A stretch of 64,000 bases of DNA. Source: Gremmenia infestans. Lineage: Eukaryota > Ascomycota > Leotiomycetes > Helotiales > Hamatocanthoscyphaceae. Each line of letters starts with the position of its first letter. Positions within the stretch are counted from its first letter, which is position 1. The notes beneath the pieces were generated by a model, which was not told the DNA's origin, ran no database searches, and worked only from the letters and a program-made list of their open reading frames with translations. Both the position numbers and the translations under genes were made by a program. Location of the stretch: contig JAFEVB010000002.1 in the NCBI GenBank assembly GCA_032629725.1, positions 1,426,001 to 1,490,000 of the forward strand, written 5' to 3'. This document shows positions 44,388 through 56,033 of this stretch, piece after piece.

Positions 44388-45880
44388 ATGTCAGACTTCG
44401 ACTCTACAGACGACGTACCTACCGCGAAAGGACACCGGCCACAAAAACGACGAAGAGTCTACGACGACAGCGACGCATCAACACCGCGATACAGCTCTCC
44501 AGACGAGCTGGCAGAAGACCGCCCTTACCATTCTTCTAAGACTACCCGTCAAGATCCTGGCGCACGACGGAGATCGCATACCTCAGATGTTAGTGCCGAT
44601 GAATTAGATCACACCTACAATCGCAGCAGAAGTAGAACGCGTTCTACCAGTCCAGAGTCACCAGCTTTGCGCCCACATTCCATAACCGATGCGCCCTCTC
44701 CACCAACACACAAACCCTTACGACTAAATTATAAGCAGAAGTTCATACTCAGAGGGCACCGCAAAGGCGTAGCTCAAGTACGCTTCTCACCAGATGGGCG
44801 TTGGCTTGCAAGCTGCTCTGCAGATGGAACAATCAAGATATGGGATGCTTCGAATGGAAAACATATGCGGACCCTGGAGGGACATTTGGCCGGTGTATCG
44901 ACAATAGCATGGAGCCCCGACTCGAATACCATTGCTTCCGGATCGGATGACAAGGCGATCAGGTTATGGCATAGGGCAACTGGAAAGCCATACCCCGCAC
45001 CTTTACTAGGTCACCACAACTACGTCTACTCGCTAGGGTTTTCCCCAAAGGGAAACATGCTAGTTAGCGGAAGTTATGACGAGGCTGTGTTTCTCTGGGA
45101 TCTACGAGCGAGAAGGCAGATGAGGAGTTTACCTGCGCATTCGGATCCAGTGGGCGGTGTGGATTTCATTAGAGATGGCACGCTGGTGTGCAGTTGCTCC
45201 ACAGATGGACTGATGTAAGATACCTAGCCGGCCTTGAACCGCTCAAACTAATGTATCTGAATAGTCGAGTCTGGGATACAGCAACAGGACAATGTCTTCG
45301 AACCCTCGTTCACGAAGATATGCCACCTGTAACAACAGTTCGATTCTCTCCCAATGGTCTCTACATTTTAGCCTTTACACTTGATTCATGCATACGACTT
45401 TGGGACTATGTTTCCGGACACTGCAAAAAGACATATCAGGGACACGTTAATACGAAATACTCATTGGGTGGCGCTTTTGGCGTTGGAGGAACCGATGGTT
45501 TTATAGTGTCGGGCAGTGAGGATGGAGACATAGTCTTCTGGGACGTACAGAACAAGAATGTGGTACAAAGAGTCAGCGGACACGAAGGAGTGGTGTGTTG
45601 GGTTGATACGTGTCCCGGGCGTGGTGGGAAGATAGCCAGTGGTGGTCTCGATGGCACAGTGAGAATCTGGGTTGATGCTGATAACGATCTTGGAGTCGAT
45701 GGTCTTAACCTAGATGATGAAGGAGAGAATGGGTTTGCACGCAGGGACAGCGTTGGCGTTAAGATTGAGGGCGAAGATGGTTACAATGATACCCCGATGG
45801 ATGATATGAGTTTAAATGGTGGGCAAGTCCTGGAACCAAGCGTTGAGGCACCACCTCCAGATGAGATGGAAGAGGATTGA
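44388..45880 (+). CDS. WD40 protein, COMPASS subunit Swd3/WDR5-like
   Basis: Predicted subunit of the Set1/COMPASS histone H3K4 methyltransferase. Exons 44388-45214 and 45265-45880 give 480 residues. About 115 disordered, Ser/Arg-rich residues (RSRSRTRSTSPESP) precede seven WD repeats: ILRGHRKGVAQVRFSPDG, LASCSADGTIKIWDA, IASGSDDKAIRLWHR, LVSGSYDEAVFLWDL, CSCSTDGL-IRVWDTATG, LDSCIRLWDYVSGHCKKTY and IVSGSEDGDIVFWDV. GHVNTKY and the spacing match WDR5. The intron falls inside repeat 5 and restores IRVWDT. The long N- and C-terminal tails (C-terminal acidic) are typical of filamentous fungi. Other WD40 families with similar repeats remain possible. Confidence 0.87.
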
Positions 45881-46394
45881 AGCACGAGGCCCAAGATGTC
45901 GATGGTCAGAGAATATTTTTCCGTCATCGTTACATTTATCGTGTTTCACGAGAGTGAGGACATGCCAATCTCAATTCAGGTCAATATAAATCTTTCTTTC
46001 CAATGACTTAATTTAGCCACAAAATATCTCTTCCATCCCGGTATTTATCTGGCCAAGTGGCTGCATGGCGATCCCTGCCAAAGTAAGAGGCACGTGTCAC
46101 CCTTTCAGCGAAATGGCTCTGTTTGGAAGGAATGTCCAACGCAGACCCATAAATCTACAGCTTTACATGTACAACATCGACATTTCGTGCATACCGCCCC
46201 ACTCCACTCATGTATATCTTTCCAGCGAACAGACTTAGCTGCGAGACTCTCAACCCCTAGCCGATAGGCCACTTCCCCGCAGTCTGACTACATAAGTCAG
46301 ATCTCTGCCGGTATGAGGTATGGCCTCCAGGATATCATATCCCCAACTCTCGGGCAACAGCACCGAAGTTGGCCCCGTTCTCTCTACCCTCGCG
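45881..46394. other. Spacer and GH76 promoter
   Basis: Contains a CACGTG E-box-like site near 46092. An in-frame ATG at 46320 lies upstream of the preferred GH76 start. Otherwise nothing recognised. Confidence 0.35.
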
Positions 46395-47713
46395 ATGACA
46401 GTGTCCATTTCTTTCTTCCGGCTTCTGTCCCTCTTGGGGTATGCAAGATTGACGATTTCAGCTCCTAGTGGTCACACCAAGGCGGAAGTTGCATTTAATA
46501 CCCTGCAAACATGGTACAACACCAGCAGCGGAATATACGATACAACAGGCTGGTGGAACAGTGCAAATTGTTTGACTGCAGTCGGTGATTTGGCCGCCAT
46601 CGACGCTACTGTTCTCCCAGAGGCACAGGAGATTTTTCTTAATACGGCGGTGCAAGCACGTAAGCTAATCGAATCTCTAAAGACATGTGTTGAGCAACTT
46701 CCTTGTAGTCATGTACCCCAAAAGTCACTTGACTTCATCTATAAGTAGTCCGGTTGGGGTATGCAATGCTGACTTCCATAGCAAAATACAACCTACAAAT
46801 GCACAAGGTAGTCACTGCTGATTATAGCATAATCTCATACTACGGGCCATCCTTACCACCAGGCTTCCCCATTCCACCAATTCTGAACCCCAAAGGTTTC
46901 TTGAATGGCTATTATGACGATGAGGGCTGGTGGGCTCTTGCCTGGATCCAAGCTTTTGATGTGACCCAGGACCCGTTATTTCTCCAGACGTCAATAAACA
47001 TCTTCAATGATATGAAGAACGGTTCTAACACTCCTTGTGGAGGTATCTGGTGGGATAAAAATCAAACCTACGTAAACGCCATCGCCAACGAGCTGTACCT
47101 CTCCGTCGGCGCGCACCTGGCCAACCGAGTTCTACTCGACAAGAACTTTTACCTCGAAAACGCAAAAAGCCAATGGGTATGGTTCCAAAAGAGCGAAATG
47201 ATCAATTCCAAAAACCTCATCAACGACGGCTTACAAGACTGCCGCAACAATAACGGCACAGTATGGTCTTACAACCAAGGCGTCATCCTGGGGGGTCTCA
47301 CAGAGCTCTTCTACGCCACAGGAGACCAATCCTACCTCACCACAGCGACCTCCATCGCCAATGCAGCCATCACCGCTCTCCAAGACGAGAACAAAGTTCT
47401 GCACGACCCCTGCGAGCCTAAGTGCGGTGCCGATGGCTCGCAGTTCAAGGGAGTCTTCATGCGAAACTTACAAATATTGCAAAAAGCCGCGCCGAGCCAA
47501 ACGTATGTAGACTTTGCTGCTGCGAACGCGGCGAGTATTTGGGCGTATGACCGCAATGCTAGTAATGGGGTATTAAGTGAGGTTTGGAGTGGCCCTTTTG
47601 TCAAACCAGGCAATGCGAGTACCCAGGGTTCGGCGCTGGATGCGTTGATTGCGGATCAAGCGTTTGGGGATAGCAGTGCAGAGGTTATTGCCTCTAGAGA
47701 GAGGGGTCTGTGA
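46395..47713 (+). CDS. Glycoside hydrolase family 76, secreted endo-alpha-1,6-mannanase
   Basis: Predicted to cleave the alpha-1,6-mannan backbone in fungal cell walls. Exons 46395-46659 and 46782-47713 join to 398 residues. Start 46395 is preferred because it opens with a signal peptide (MTVSISFFRLLSLLGYARLTISA); the in-frame ATG at 46320 would bury it behind 25 residues. The tandem catalytic aspartates are in GYYDDEGWWALAWI. CGGIWWDKNQTYVNAIANEL, GLQDCRNNNGTVWSYNQGVI and FKGVFMRNLQ are further GH76 hallmarks. No C-terminal hydrophobic GPI signal is seen, unlike Dfg5/Dcw1, so it is likely a soluble secreted enzyme. The intron (122 nt) contains in-frame stops and has a clear ctgac branch point. 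Confidence 0.91.
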
Positions 47714-48411
47714 TCATGAGGGGATAATATGGTGTTTAACATTAATTATGACTAGCATAGATTCGAAAAAGTAGTTGAGGCTTTGATAATCAGGAAGGCA
47801 TGCATTTTCTCGGTTGGTTCTTCCCTTCTCCCATTATGTTCAATAGGATCTTTGTCCAATGCTTGATCAAAGATCTCCAAGTAGCATTTTGACAGATTTC
47901 AGTCAGGATCATTATCACTCGTTCGAGATCAGTTTAGTTGTCCATTATAGTAAGTGCCGCTGTTTATATAGAATATAGGGAAGCACAATAAGATTCAAAT
48001 GGCTTATGATTAGAGGGCCTTTTATAAAACCAGGACGTAAAAGACCATAGAAGGTAAACAATCCTCTTATTACCTCCCATTTATTCTAATGTTATTCACA
48101 GGGAAAGTCTATTGCATTTCTCACATCCGCTGAGCTTGATTAGAGATTACAAATCAACTTCCTTTATCTTTCCGGTATATCTAACGAAAGAGTACAGCGG
48201 AGTAATGTGAGATAATTCACACGTTAGCTTAGTCCCATGCTAGTCTAAGCGGAGATCAGCCAACCTAGCAACTTCATCTCACCTCATCCTTCTCCGCATC
48301 GACAATTACTCTAGCCTAGGGCTCCTGTTGTCATATACTATTATTGCACTGCCTATCGCCTCCATAATTTTCACGCATAATGCCAACCATTCATCGTTCA
48401 CTCCTAGCATC
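47714..48411. other. Spacer, nothing recognised
   Basis: AT-rich, with no coding frame, RNA gene or inverted repeat recognised. Confidence 0.4.
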
Positions 48412-50171
48412 ATGGACTGGAATAACTACACTCAATATACCAAAACTCACAACTCCCCCTATGGGACGGATGCGGAGTTTCGCTGCGGTCTCTGCAATAA
48501 GGCCTACAGTCGCCGTACGTTGTCTATCTGCGTACATGCGATCGATCTGTTTTGTGACTAAAGTATTAACCTATCTAATAGGGGATCTCCGGGACCGGCA
48601 TCGACGTCGCTGTGCCAAAACCTTTGGACAGGAACGCACATCCAAGCGCAGGTCTTGTGAAATTGCACCCAAATGAAGTTGCACTATTCATTATCCCGCC
48701 CAAATTGTAGTCGATGTGTTCAGATGGGTAACGCCTGTCATTGTCCCAATTCCAATACGTCTTTGACGTCTTCAATACAGACAGATCCAAACATAGGCCC
48801 GGAGCGTGTGTCGCTCTTGGAAGTAACTCGGGGACCGACATCCACAGGTCTTACCCCTCTCAGCTATTACCTTGCCTGGGGATGGCAGCAATAGCGCGCC
48901 CGGTATGGACAGCATCGCCTGGAGCCCAGCACTCAATGATATTGGTTTTACTCTTTATGAAACTGGCTTTCTTGACCCACCATCAGGCTTCATGGGCCAT
49001 CTGGATGGCCAAACTTCCTTCTTTTTTATGCCGCAGGAAAAATCCAAGGCGCCGCACCCGTTAGATGACCATTCTCTACTACTTTCGGGGGATCCGCTAG
49101 ACGTCTCCCTACCACCCCTATCCTCGTCGGCGGGCAATAGTTACCGAAAACCGTCCGCGGGACTCGACGACATGGAGATCAATATTACAAATATTTTTGC
49201 CAGCTCCTTTGTCCCGAACTTGTCCCATCCAGCCCTGCGAGACACAGCCAGTCTATCTCAAGAGCTTTTCGGGATCCTGCGCGAGTATTTGCGAATGATG
49301 TTGCAGCCCAACTTCTGGTCCCCCTTCATCCACCACCGTCTCTACCGGTGCTCTAAGGACGGCATGGTTGAACCCCTCGGCATTGCCCTGGCCAGTGTGT
49401 CAGCCTATTCGAGCTCTGTCGAGTCCAGCTTTGAGTTCGTTGATAACATGATCAAGTCGCAACGGGAGCGGCTAGTCCGCGAGTTTCACCTTTGCAGCGA
49501 CCGTCCGGAAACCTCCCTCGCCGCCCTGCATGCTGTTTGCATGTATCAGATCTTGGGACTCCTTGGGGCGCTGTCTGTAGACAGCCCCAGATCGGGTCAG
49601 GGCACGCCCTTTAAAGATGAAAGTGAGCGACGTCGCGAAAGCTTGGGCAAGGCCGCAGAACTCTACAGTTCCTTTCTACTGAAGGTGAGTATGGTATTAT
49701 ACCTTTCCTCCCCGTTGCCTTAAATCCACACCACTCATTTGTCGATCATCACACGTATGACCCGGCGTCTGCAAGCTGCACCAAAAAGCCCTCGGGCAAG
49801 ACGAAGCAGGCTGGTCCGAGTGGAAATTTGTTGAATCCGTGCGCCGCAACGTCTTCTTCGTCCACATCGTTAATATACTCGCCGCCGAAGCCCGGAAGCT
49901 GCACCATGACTACGTTGAGCGGTTGAATGATGCCATGATTCTACAGATGCCCTTTCCAGCACCGGATTCCATGTGGCGTGCTTGCAGCGATGCGGAATGG
50001 CGAGACGCCCGCGAATACGCTCGCCCGACATCACATACTCCGTGTACCCTCCAGGGATTACTTGACCTGGGCCATGCGGGAAGCTTGGACGTCCCGTCAC
50101 TGCAGCCTTTAGAAAGGATGGTTTTGGCGTGTCATATGATTCGGCTTAAGTTTAACGATGAGGAAGAATAA
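48412..50171 (+). pseudogene. C2H2 + Zn2Cys6 transcription factor with broken zinc cluster
   Basis: Exon 48412-48514 and an exon starting at 48582 join into one C2H2-like finger (FRCGLCNKAYSRR-DLRDRHRRRC). The next motif should be a Zn2Cys6 cluster: KRRSCEI runs in one frame, while its continuation QMKLHYSLSRPNCSRCVQMG plus NACHC is in the +1 frame. Insertion of one base near 48664 would restore CEICTQMKLH; in addition the third cluster Cys is Tyr (TAT at 48685). Downstream the regulatory domain is long and open (about 48872-49684, then exon 49776-50171: LHQKALGQDEAGWSEWKFVE), including LHAVCMYQILGLLG. Splicing between 48780 and 48870 is unresolved. Either a recent pseudogene, a single-base sequence error plus a real Cys-to-Tyr change, or unusual splicing. 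Confidence 0.65.
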
Positions 50172-51251
50172 ACGGGAAATACTAGAAGTATATGATTCCT
50201 CTACCCTTTTCTTTTCTTTTAACGTGTCTCTAACCCTAGTTTAGTCAGCTGTCTCGTTTTCTGCTATACGTCTCGTTTTGAACAGTAACACTACTGGAGG
50301 TAGTATGGGGGTAATGCCTGGACTACTACACTATGAAGGTGAGGGGGGTCACGATTATGGGCCTAGCTTTCTAGTGTCCTATCAGTACATGAGCCACAAC
50401 GAAGCATTATTAATGACATAGACATATTCATCCTCTGCGCACCGTGTGAGTGGCTCGGAGGGAAGTGGATATCACGTGATTGGGATCTCGGAAGGACATG
50501 GACGACGTTGTGTCACGTCTTTTGGTAATTCCTGAGGCTGGAGCTATTAACAGAGCCTAAAAGAACAAAAGTCCTTCGACTTATAGATAGCAACCAACTA
50601 ACTTAGACAACTATGAGTGACGTACACGGTCTGACGAATGAGCGGCCAGTTTGATAAGAGTAAAAAGCAGTAACAAAGTCTATTCGTTATAGCCGGAACA
50701 CACTATGATAGAAGCCACTGCCCAATTCAACAGAAAAGGAACACCGTAATGAAAACAATCCCAATGCAATACTTAATAACTAGAATGAACATTCCTAAAT
50801 CAGAAATGTCCCTTAAAGCCACCATTCTTCACACCACCCCAGATAATGAATTTAGGTTCAAATCCCTTACCAGCGGCTGTGCGGACGGTAAGAAAGTAAA
50901 TTTCAAACGGTGGTAGTTGCCTGGAATATTAATATGTCTGTCGTTGTTGCATTATTTGCATGGCGGTAGATTGGGTTAGGCTTTGCCGCCTATTTAGGAT
51001 ATAAGAGTAATCTGCATTCCGATAAGTCTGATGCAGAATAATTGGTGGAGGAGTACTCTTGGTAGTTCGTAGAGAGGTAGCCATCGAGTTGTGAAAGATC
51101 AGAGTGACTAACACGAACCGGATTGAATATCTGAATATCTCAGTATCAAAAGACACCCATAATCGTTTTCCGATTCGCCTACCTTATTGAAGTGAGGATA
51201 GTAGATCTTTGAACTGATTGGGTTGAAATGATTTCGTGGAAGCTTCTGGTC
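50172..51251. other. 1.1-kb spacer, nothing firmly supported
   Basis: One 75-codon minus-strand frame (51156-50929) has no recognised domain. No RNA gene seen; includes the 3' region of the RED gene. Confidence 0.4.
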
Positions 51252-52938
51252 CTATGACTCGCCCTTCCTCCTCTCAAGCACCTTCATAACATCGGCGGCA
51301 CTATTGCTATCACCTTTCCTCTTTTTCGGACCTCGTTTCCGTTTATTCTTCCCCTCTCCTTTCCCGCCCTCTTCATCATCATCCCCCTTACTACCCCATT
51401 CCGACAGCTTAACTTTCTTCTCCTCAAAATCTTCCTCGTCCCCGAACCTCGAGCTTCCGAAGCCCATATCCATATCCTGTGCATCTCGGTCATCAACCTG
51501 CAGCATCTTCTTGCGCCGAGCTTCTTTGGCTGCTTCTTCGGCGTTCTCGGCTTCTTTGGAGATAGGATTGAGTGTGGAGGCTTTCTTGAGGACAGCCAGA
51601 AGGGTGGGATCGCTGAGGCCTCTGGGGGCTGTTGAGTCTTCTGTTTTGGTGGTTTCGGACGTCCCAAAGTAATTTCGTGGTTGATTTGGTCGGGGTGGTG
51701 GGGCCATGCTTCCTGGAACTGGATTGGGTGCCTCATTTGGCTGGGCTTTCTTCTCTCCGGAGTCTGAGAGCTCACCATCCTCTTGTTCTTCTTCAGAATC
51801 GCTCCCTTCTAACCCTGCTAGCGGATCATAATCGTCTCCGGCATCGTCAAATATGTTGATATCTTCTTCATCTTCCTCTGGCGCTTGCGGTATATCCGGT
51901 ACTTCCATGCCCAAAGGCGCGACATCTTTGTCTGGCATCAAGAGTCCGTGTCCTTTCTCAAGCTCTGCTTCTGATTTAGGCTGAACCTTCCTGACCTTCC
52001 GCTTCTCATTTCCGTCCTCATCAACCGTGATCAGAACTTCTCGCCCCTTACTGTCCGTCTCGATTCTAGATTCCGTCCTTGGGCCACCAACTTTCTTAAA
52101 CCTCGATCCTAATGAAGGTTGAGCTGCTTCTTTCGCCGCCAACCGTGCAGCTTTCAGATCCGCGAGTATTTGATTCCTATTCCTCTTCTTTCCCGTAATA
52201 GAAGGGGGCGCCATCTCCCCTTTCTTAACCGTCTTCTCCTTGATAACAGCCTCCACCTCTTGATCCTCCAATCTCTCAAACTCATCATCGACATCCACCT
52301 CCGGCTCATCCCCCTCTGCCTCATCTTCTTCAGGAGCCTTCCCCTCCAACACGTCCATTACCCCAATCTCCCCACTCCTCGCCTTCTCAAGTAATTTCCA
52401 ATCCAACCCCTTGACCAACCCCGCCCTCTGCCCCACATCATTTCCCAATATCTCTTCCCGCAGCTTCACAAAAGTCGGCTCATCAATCTGCTGCAACTTC
52501 ATCATCTCTTCCAACGCTTTGACCCGCTTCACTTTGTCATCTTCCTCGACTTCCTCCTCCCCTTCTCTCGCTCTCGCACGGTCTACATAGCCGGTTGGTA
52601 GTTTTGCGCCTTTAGGCGCGGCGGAAGACTTGAATTTCTTGCTTGCGGGCTGGCCTTGACCTTGGGCGCGTTCGGCGAGTTGGCGAGCGAATTCGTTGGT
52701 GCTGCTGTAGCCTGATATTGTTCGCCTTCATAGAAATTCTGTTAGTAAACTTGTAGAGCAAAGGCGTATGCTGCGTAAAAACCTACGGTGTCATAGGAAT
52801 GTTGCTTCGCATGCGCGAGCCCAACGCTGATGGTGTTGCGCCATTCCGTGATGGGGTGGATTTAGTATCTGAGGATGAAGAGGCAGCTTGACGGGCGGGC
52901 GTATCAAGCACGAGCTTGCGAAATTGGTTGTTGTTCAT
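51252..52938 (-). CDS. RED-like spliceosomal protein (IK/RED family)
   Basis: Component of the spliceosomal B complex that works with Smu1. Exons 52938-52787 and 52725-51252 give 541 residues. The start MNNNQFRKLVLDTPARQ and GYSSTNEFARQLAERAQG, then YVDRARAREGEEEVEE, form the RED_N region. The central part is highly acidic (INIFDDAGDDYDPLAG) and Lys/Glu-rich; the C-terminus is basic (KNKRKRGPKKRKGDS) and probably a nuclear signal. The RED family is retained in many filamentous fungi but absent from budding yeast. Splicing at 52787/52725 restores TPRTISGYSSTNEF. Confidence 0.85.
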
Positions 52939-53299
52939 CTTGGTGATACGGCTGTCCAGCAGCTGGAGTTGAGGTTGGAGTTTTAGAGTTCACAGCCTCG
53001 CATTGAAGTTTAGCGCGCCTACGGCAAGGCACATGGATCATGTCCCGGTGCCCTGCCCTACGCGCCTTGTTTTCGCCCCCAAACTCGCTTATTAGGACAG
53101 TGGGAAGATATTTCTTCAATGAACAGAAGGGAAACAATTAGCAACATGTTTTCTAGATGTTCTCCTAATTAGCTAATACGTTTGCGTTAATATTGTTCGA
53201 GGTTACAGGGAGTAAGGGCCCTAATCTTCAACGATCACTAGCCTGAAAAGTCATTTGTCTCCCCGACTCCTGTAGCGATTCAATATGATACTTCTCCCT
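52939..53299. other. Spacer upstream of the RED gene
   Basis: Promoter of the RED-like gene; no other feature seen. Confidence 0.4.
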
Positions 53300-53751
53300 C
53301 TAGTCCATTATGAATTCCAGCGTATGCAAAGCAATCTTCGCGTTTTGTATTTGCATGTTTAATCTGCTATCTTCAATTGCGTTTTTCCTCCTCTCTGCTA
53401 TGCTTTGGCGGACCATATTTACATGCTTCTCAACAAGTTTTTCCGTCTCCTCGAACATCTCGTTGACGTTTTCATGTCCCATGTGGCGTCTACATTACGC
53501 CACGACAAACGCTGTATTCCACTTGACCTACATGTCGTCGTAGCGTTTATCAAAGCGTGCGCCGTCTGTCTTGTACTTTGAAAACTTTGGATGGTCATCA
53601 CAGTAAGCTACCATAGATCCCTTTAATATTATAGCACATGTAAGGCCCTTTGAAACCAAGTCCATTCTGGCTGAAGTCAACCCGTAGACAGCTTGCAAAT
53701 GCATTGGGTAGTCTTTTACACAGCTTTCCCGCAATGAGCAGTCTAGGATAG
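53300..53751 (-). pseudogene. Truncated tandem relative of the coiled-coil gene at 54430
   Basis: Minus-strand open text of about 140 codons in two pieces. The upstream piece (CSLRESCVKDYPMHLQAVYG ... LKGSMVAYC ... DGARFDKRYDD) aligns with the C-terminal domain of the neighbouring gene (SLYCVDDNAVRKAHFRDVYG ... MRGTMVACY ... DDKVFDQL). A 42-nt intron-like gap (GTAGGT...TGTAG) joins DDI to RHMGHENVNEMFEETEKL and a helical C-terminus ending at 53300. The piece begins behind an acceptor-like tcctag near 53752, but no upstream exon or ATG was found. Either a partial duplicate or a gene whose first exons are cryptic. Confidence 0.5.
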
Positions 53752-54429
53752 CTTATCATGTGCCGTTTGGATGGTGCAAGCTCTTGAGCTGGTTTGAGGT
53801 ACTCTATCTAGGTCAGATTTGCCTCGTCTCATTTCATAATCTCATATCCTCCGCAGACTTGACGTATATCATACACCTGACTTTGCACCAAGAAAATGAT
53901 ATGGCGCTATTGGTACTTCCTGCTTAAGAATATGGCTTTTACATATCATGCAATAAAGCTCAATGGTCTTGAGAAGAACGTCGTCCACTTAGAGCAAGGC
54001 TGTTACCAAAATTGATGGTATTTGGGATACTTCTGGTTTGGCGTAGGTAGTTAACTTGAATTATTCTTTAGGATTATGCTATAGACTTTAATACGAGCCA
54101 AATGGGAACACGTGAGTAATGCAAAGTACTGCGACAAGTCTGATAACACAGGTCTCTCTCCAAGTAGAACTTAAAGTCTGCAATGCGGTGTAGAGGCAAC
54201 TTCATTTGGCTACCTAGGTTTTGCTTGGCCTTCAACGCAAACCGGTTTTGGGAGCCGCGCCCCCTCCGCAATGAGGTTCCATATTCCAAACTCTCAGTGC
54301 TTTTTGTAATACAAAAAAGCCAAAGTGAATATCTGAAAGCGAGCCACATACCCAATGCCATTTTACTGAGAAGTCATCTCTTCTTGGACACTCTTAAGAT
54401 CGATCTCCAAAGTTGCATAAATTGACCCT
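53752..54429. other. Spacer between the paralogous coiled-coil loci
   Basis: Contains one 95-codon minus-strand frame (54361-54074) with no similarity noticed to either neighbour. May hold remnants of the 5' half of the duplicate, but none was recognisable. Confidence 0.35.
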
Positions 54430-55839
54430 TTAATTTTCACCGCGTTGCCTCTTTCGCTCCAATTTGACGAACTTATCAACAATGCCTTGCATCTTCGCAA
54501 TGCTCCTCTCAGTCTCCCCATCTTCGCTGAGCTTCTTTTCGATAGCATTTGCGTCCAGAGATATATCGGAGACAATCTTGGTATAGCTTCTCCATGCTTT
54601 GGCTTGAAGCTGATCGAAAACCTTATCGTCGACTTCGCTGTGTGTATACTCGGTTCCAGAGTAACAAGCAACCATTGTCCCCCGCATATTGCTAAACTTT
54701 TCGAACTTGGAACCTATATGACTAGGGATGAGATCTGGAAGTCCATAGACGTCGCGGAAGTGTGCTTTCCGGACTGCATTGTCATCGACACAGTAGAGGG
54801 AGAGGTCAGCCCTGATATTTCCTTGATGAACAGCAGCATTTCGAGCGTCAATTATTGCTACGTCCGGTTTCGTACCCCTGAGGTGAACAAAACCATTCCC
54901 ACCCCAGATGCGCTTGGTCACCTCTAGATACCCCATATGTGTTGTCTTTCCGACTTCAAAAAGTGGGGTCATTTGCCTAATTTTCACAGTCAAGGTCTGC
55001 ACATTTGATTCAGCAGACTTTTTTGCAGCTTCCATCGTTGAAAGTTTAGCCTTGAGCGTAGTTTCCGTGGCTTGCAAAACTTCAATCTGCTTCTCGAGAC
55101 TGGAAGATTGTGGCAAGTTCTTGGAAGTCCCTTGTGACGACTCTAATGACTTGATTCGGGCGAGGGATTCTTGTAACTCCTTTCGCAGCTTCCCATTCTC
55201 GGTAGCCAAAATATCGATGATTTTGGCAGGCTTAGAGATTGCTACTTTTGTGATGGGTGAATCAATAGTAGAGTTGACTTCGGTCATCAGCAGTCCTTCA
55301 TCATTGAATGTGGCCAAAATAGAGCGTTTGACAGCAAGAAGAGCCTAGAAGATTCGTTAGTACTCCGTGTTAACAGGTCAAAGATGCCGAGCTGAAACTG
55401 ACATCACGCTCTGCCAAAAGATTCCCCTTCTCCTTCTGCACTGCTTTGACTTCAGCCTTGATGACATCCATGCATGATGCCTGCCACTGCTTGTCTTCCG
55501 TTGAAAATGTCACTGTATAACAAGCATCCTCGACAGGTTGAAGCACATTTCCAAAGGCCTTTGAGAAGATATCCTTTTGTCGCTGTCGGGCCTAGAAGAT
55601 GAGTTAGCTGAGGTTACAAAAATAAAGTAAATTAGACAACTGACCTCCTGCTCCTTCTTGATCTCCTTGTATCGCTCTGCCTTGAATTTGTCCAACGAAG
55701 CAGTTTTGACTGCAATTGAATTCTTCACGCTCAGCCTCATGAGACTGGTCTCGACCGAAAAGAGCTTCAAATCAAGGTCATTTAGCTTTTCCTTCTTGTC
55801 TTGAACCGCAGCGGCCTCCGTCATGTCGGTATCAGCCAT
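54430..55839 (-). CDS. Hypothetical coiled-coil protein with a C-terminal globular domain
   Basis: Three exons (55839-55645, 55591-55403, 55344-54430), all joined in phase 0, give 432 residues. Family not recognised. The N-terminal half is acidic then helical (KEKLNDLDLKLFSVETSLM), with long heptads after residue 150 (LRKELQESLARIKSLESS, LQATETTLKAKLSTMEAAKK). The C-terminal third looks globular (RIWGGNGFVHLRGTKPDV, VAIIDARNAAVHQGNIRAD, LSLYCVDDNAVRKAHFRDV) and is repeated in part by the neighbouring locus at 53300-53751. The C-terminus is basic (KLERKRQRGEN). The coiled coil suggests an oligomer; location unknown. Phase-0 splicing of three exons with clean branch points makes a functional gene likely. 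Confidence 0.75.
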
Positions 55840-56033
55840 AGTCGGTGCTATCGCGAATTCGCGTTGAAATGGGGAACAAAAGTGAAAGTGTTGCAGGTGG
55901 GAAAAAGACCTTCACAAAGCGTGAAAAATTCTCTTCTATCAGAGCGAGTAGGGCGGTCAATGGTGTACCTTCATTTAAGAGGTCTAGCTAAGATAGTCAG
56001 AAATCTATTGTGCCATTGAATGCCGTCTCTAAT

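Noticed and set aside
51304..51672. 122-codon plus-strand Ser/Phe-rich frame
   Set aside because: Antisense of the acidic/basic tail of the RED-like gene, where low complexity opens all frames.
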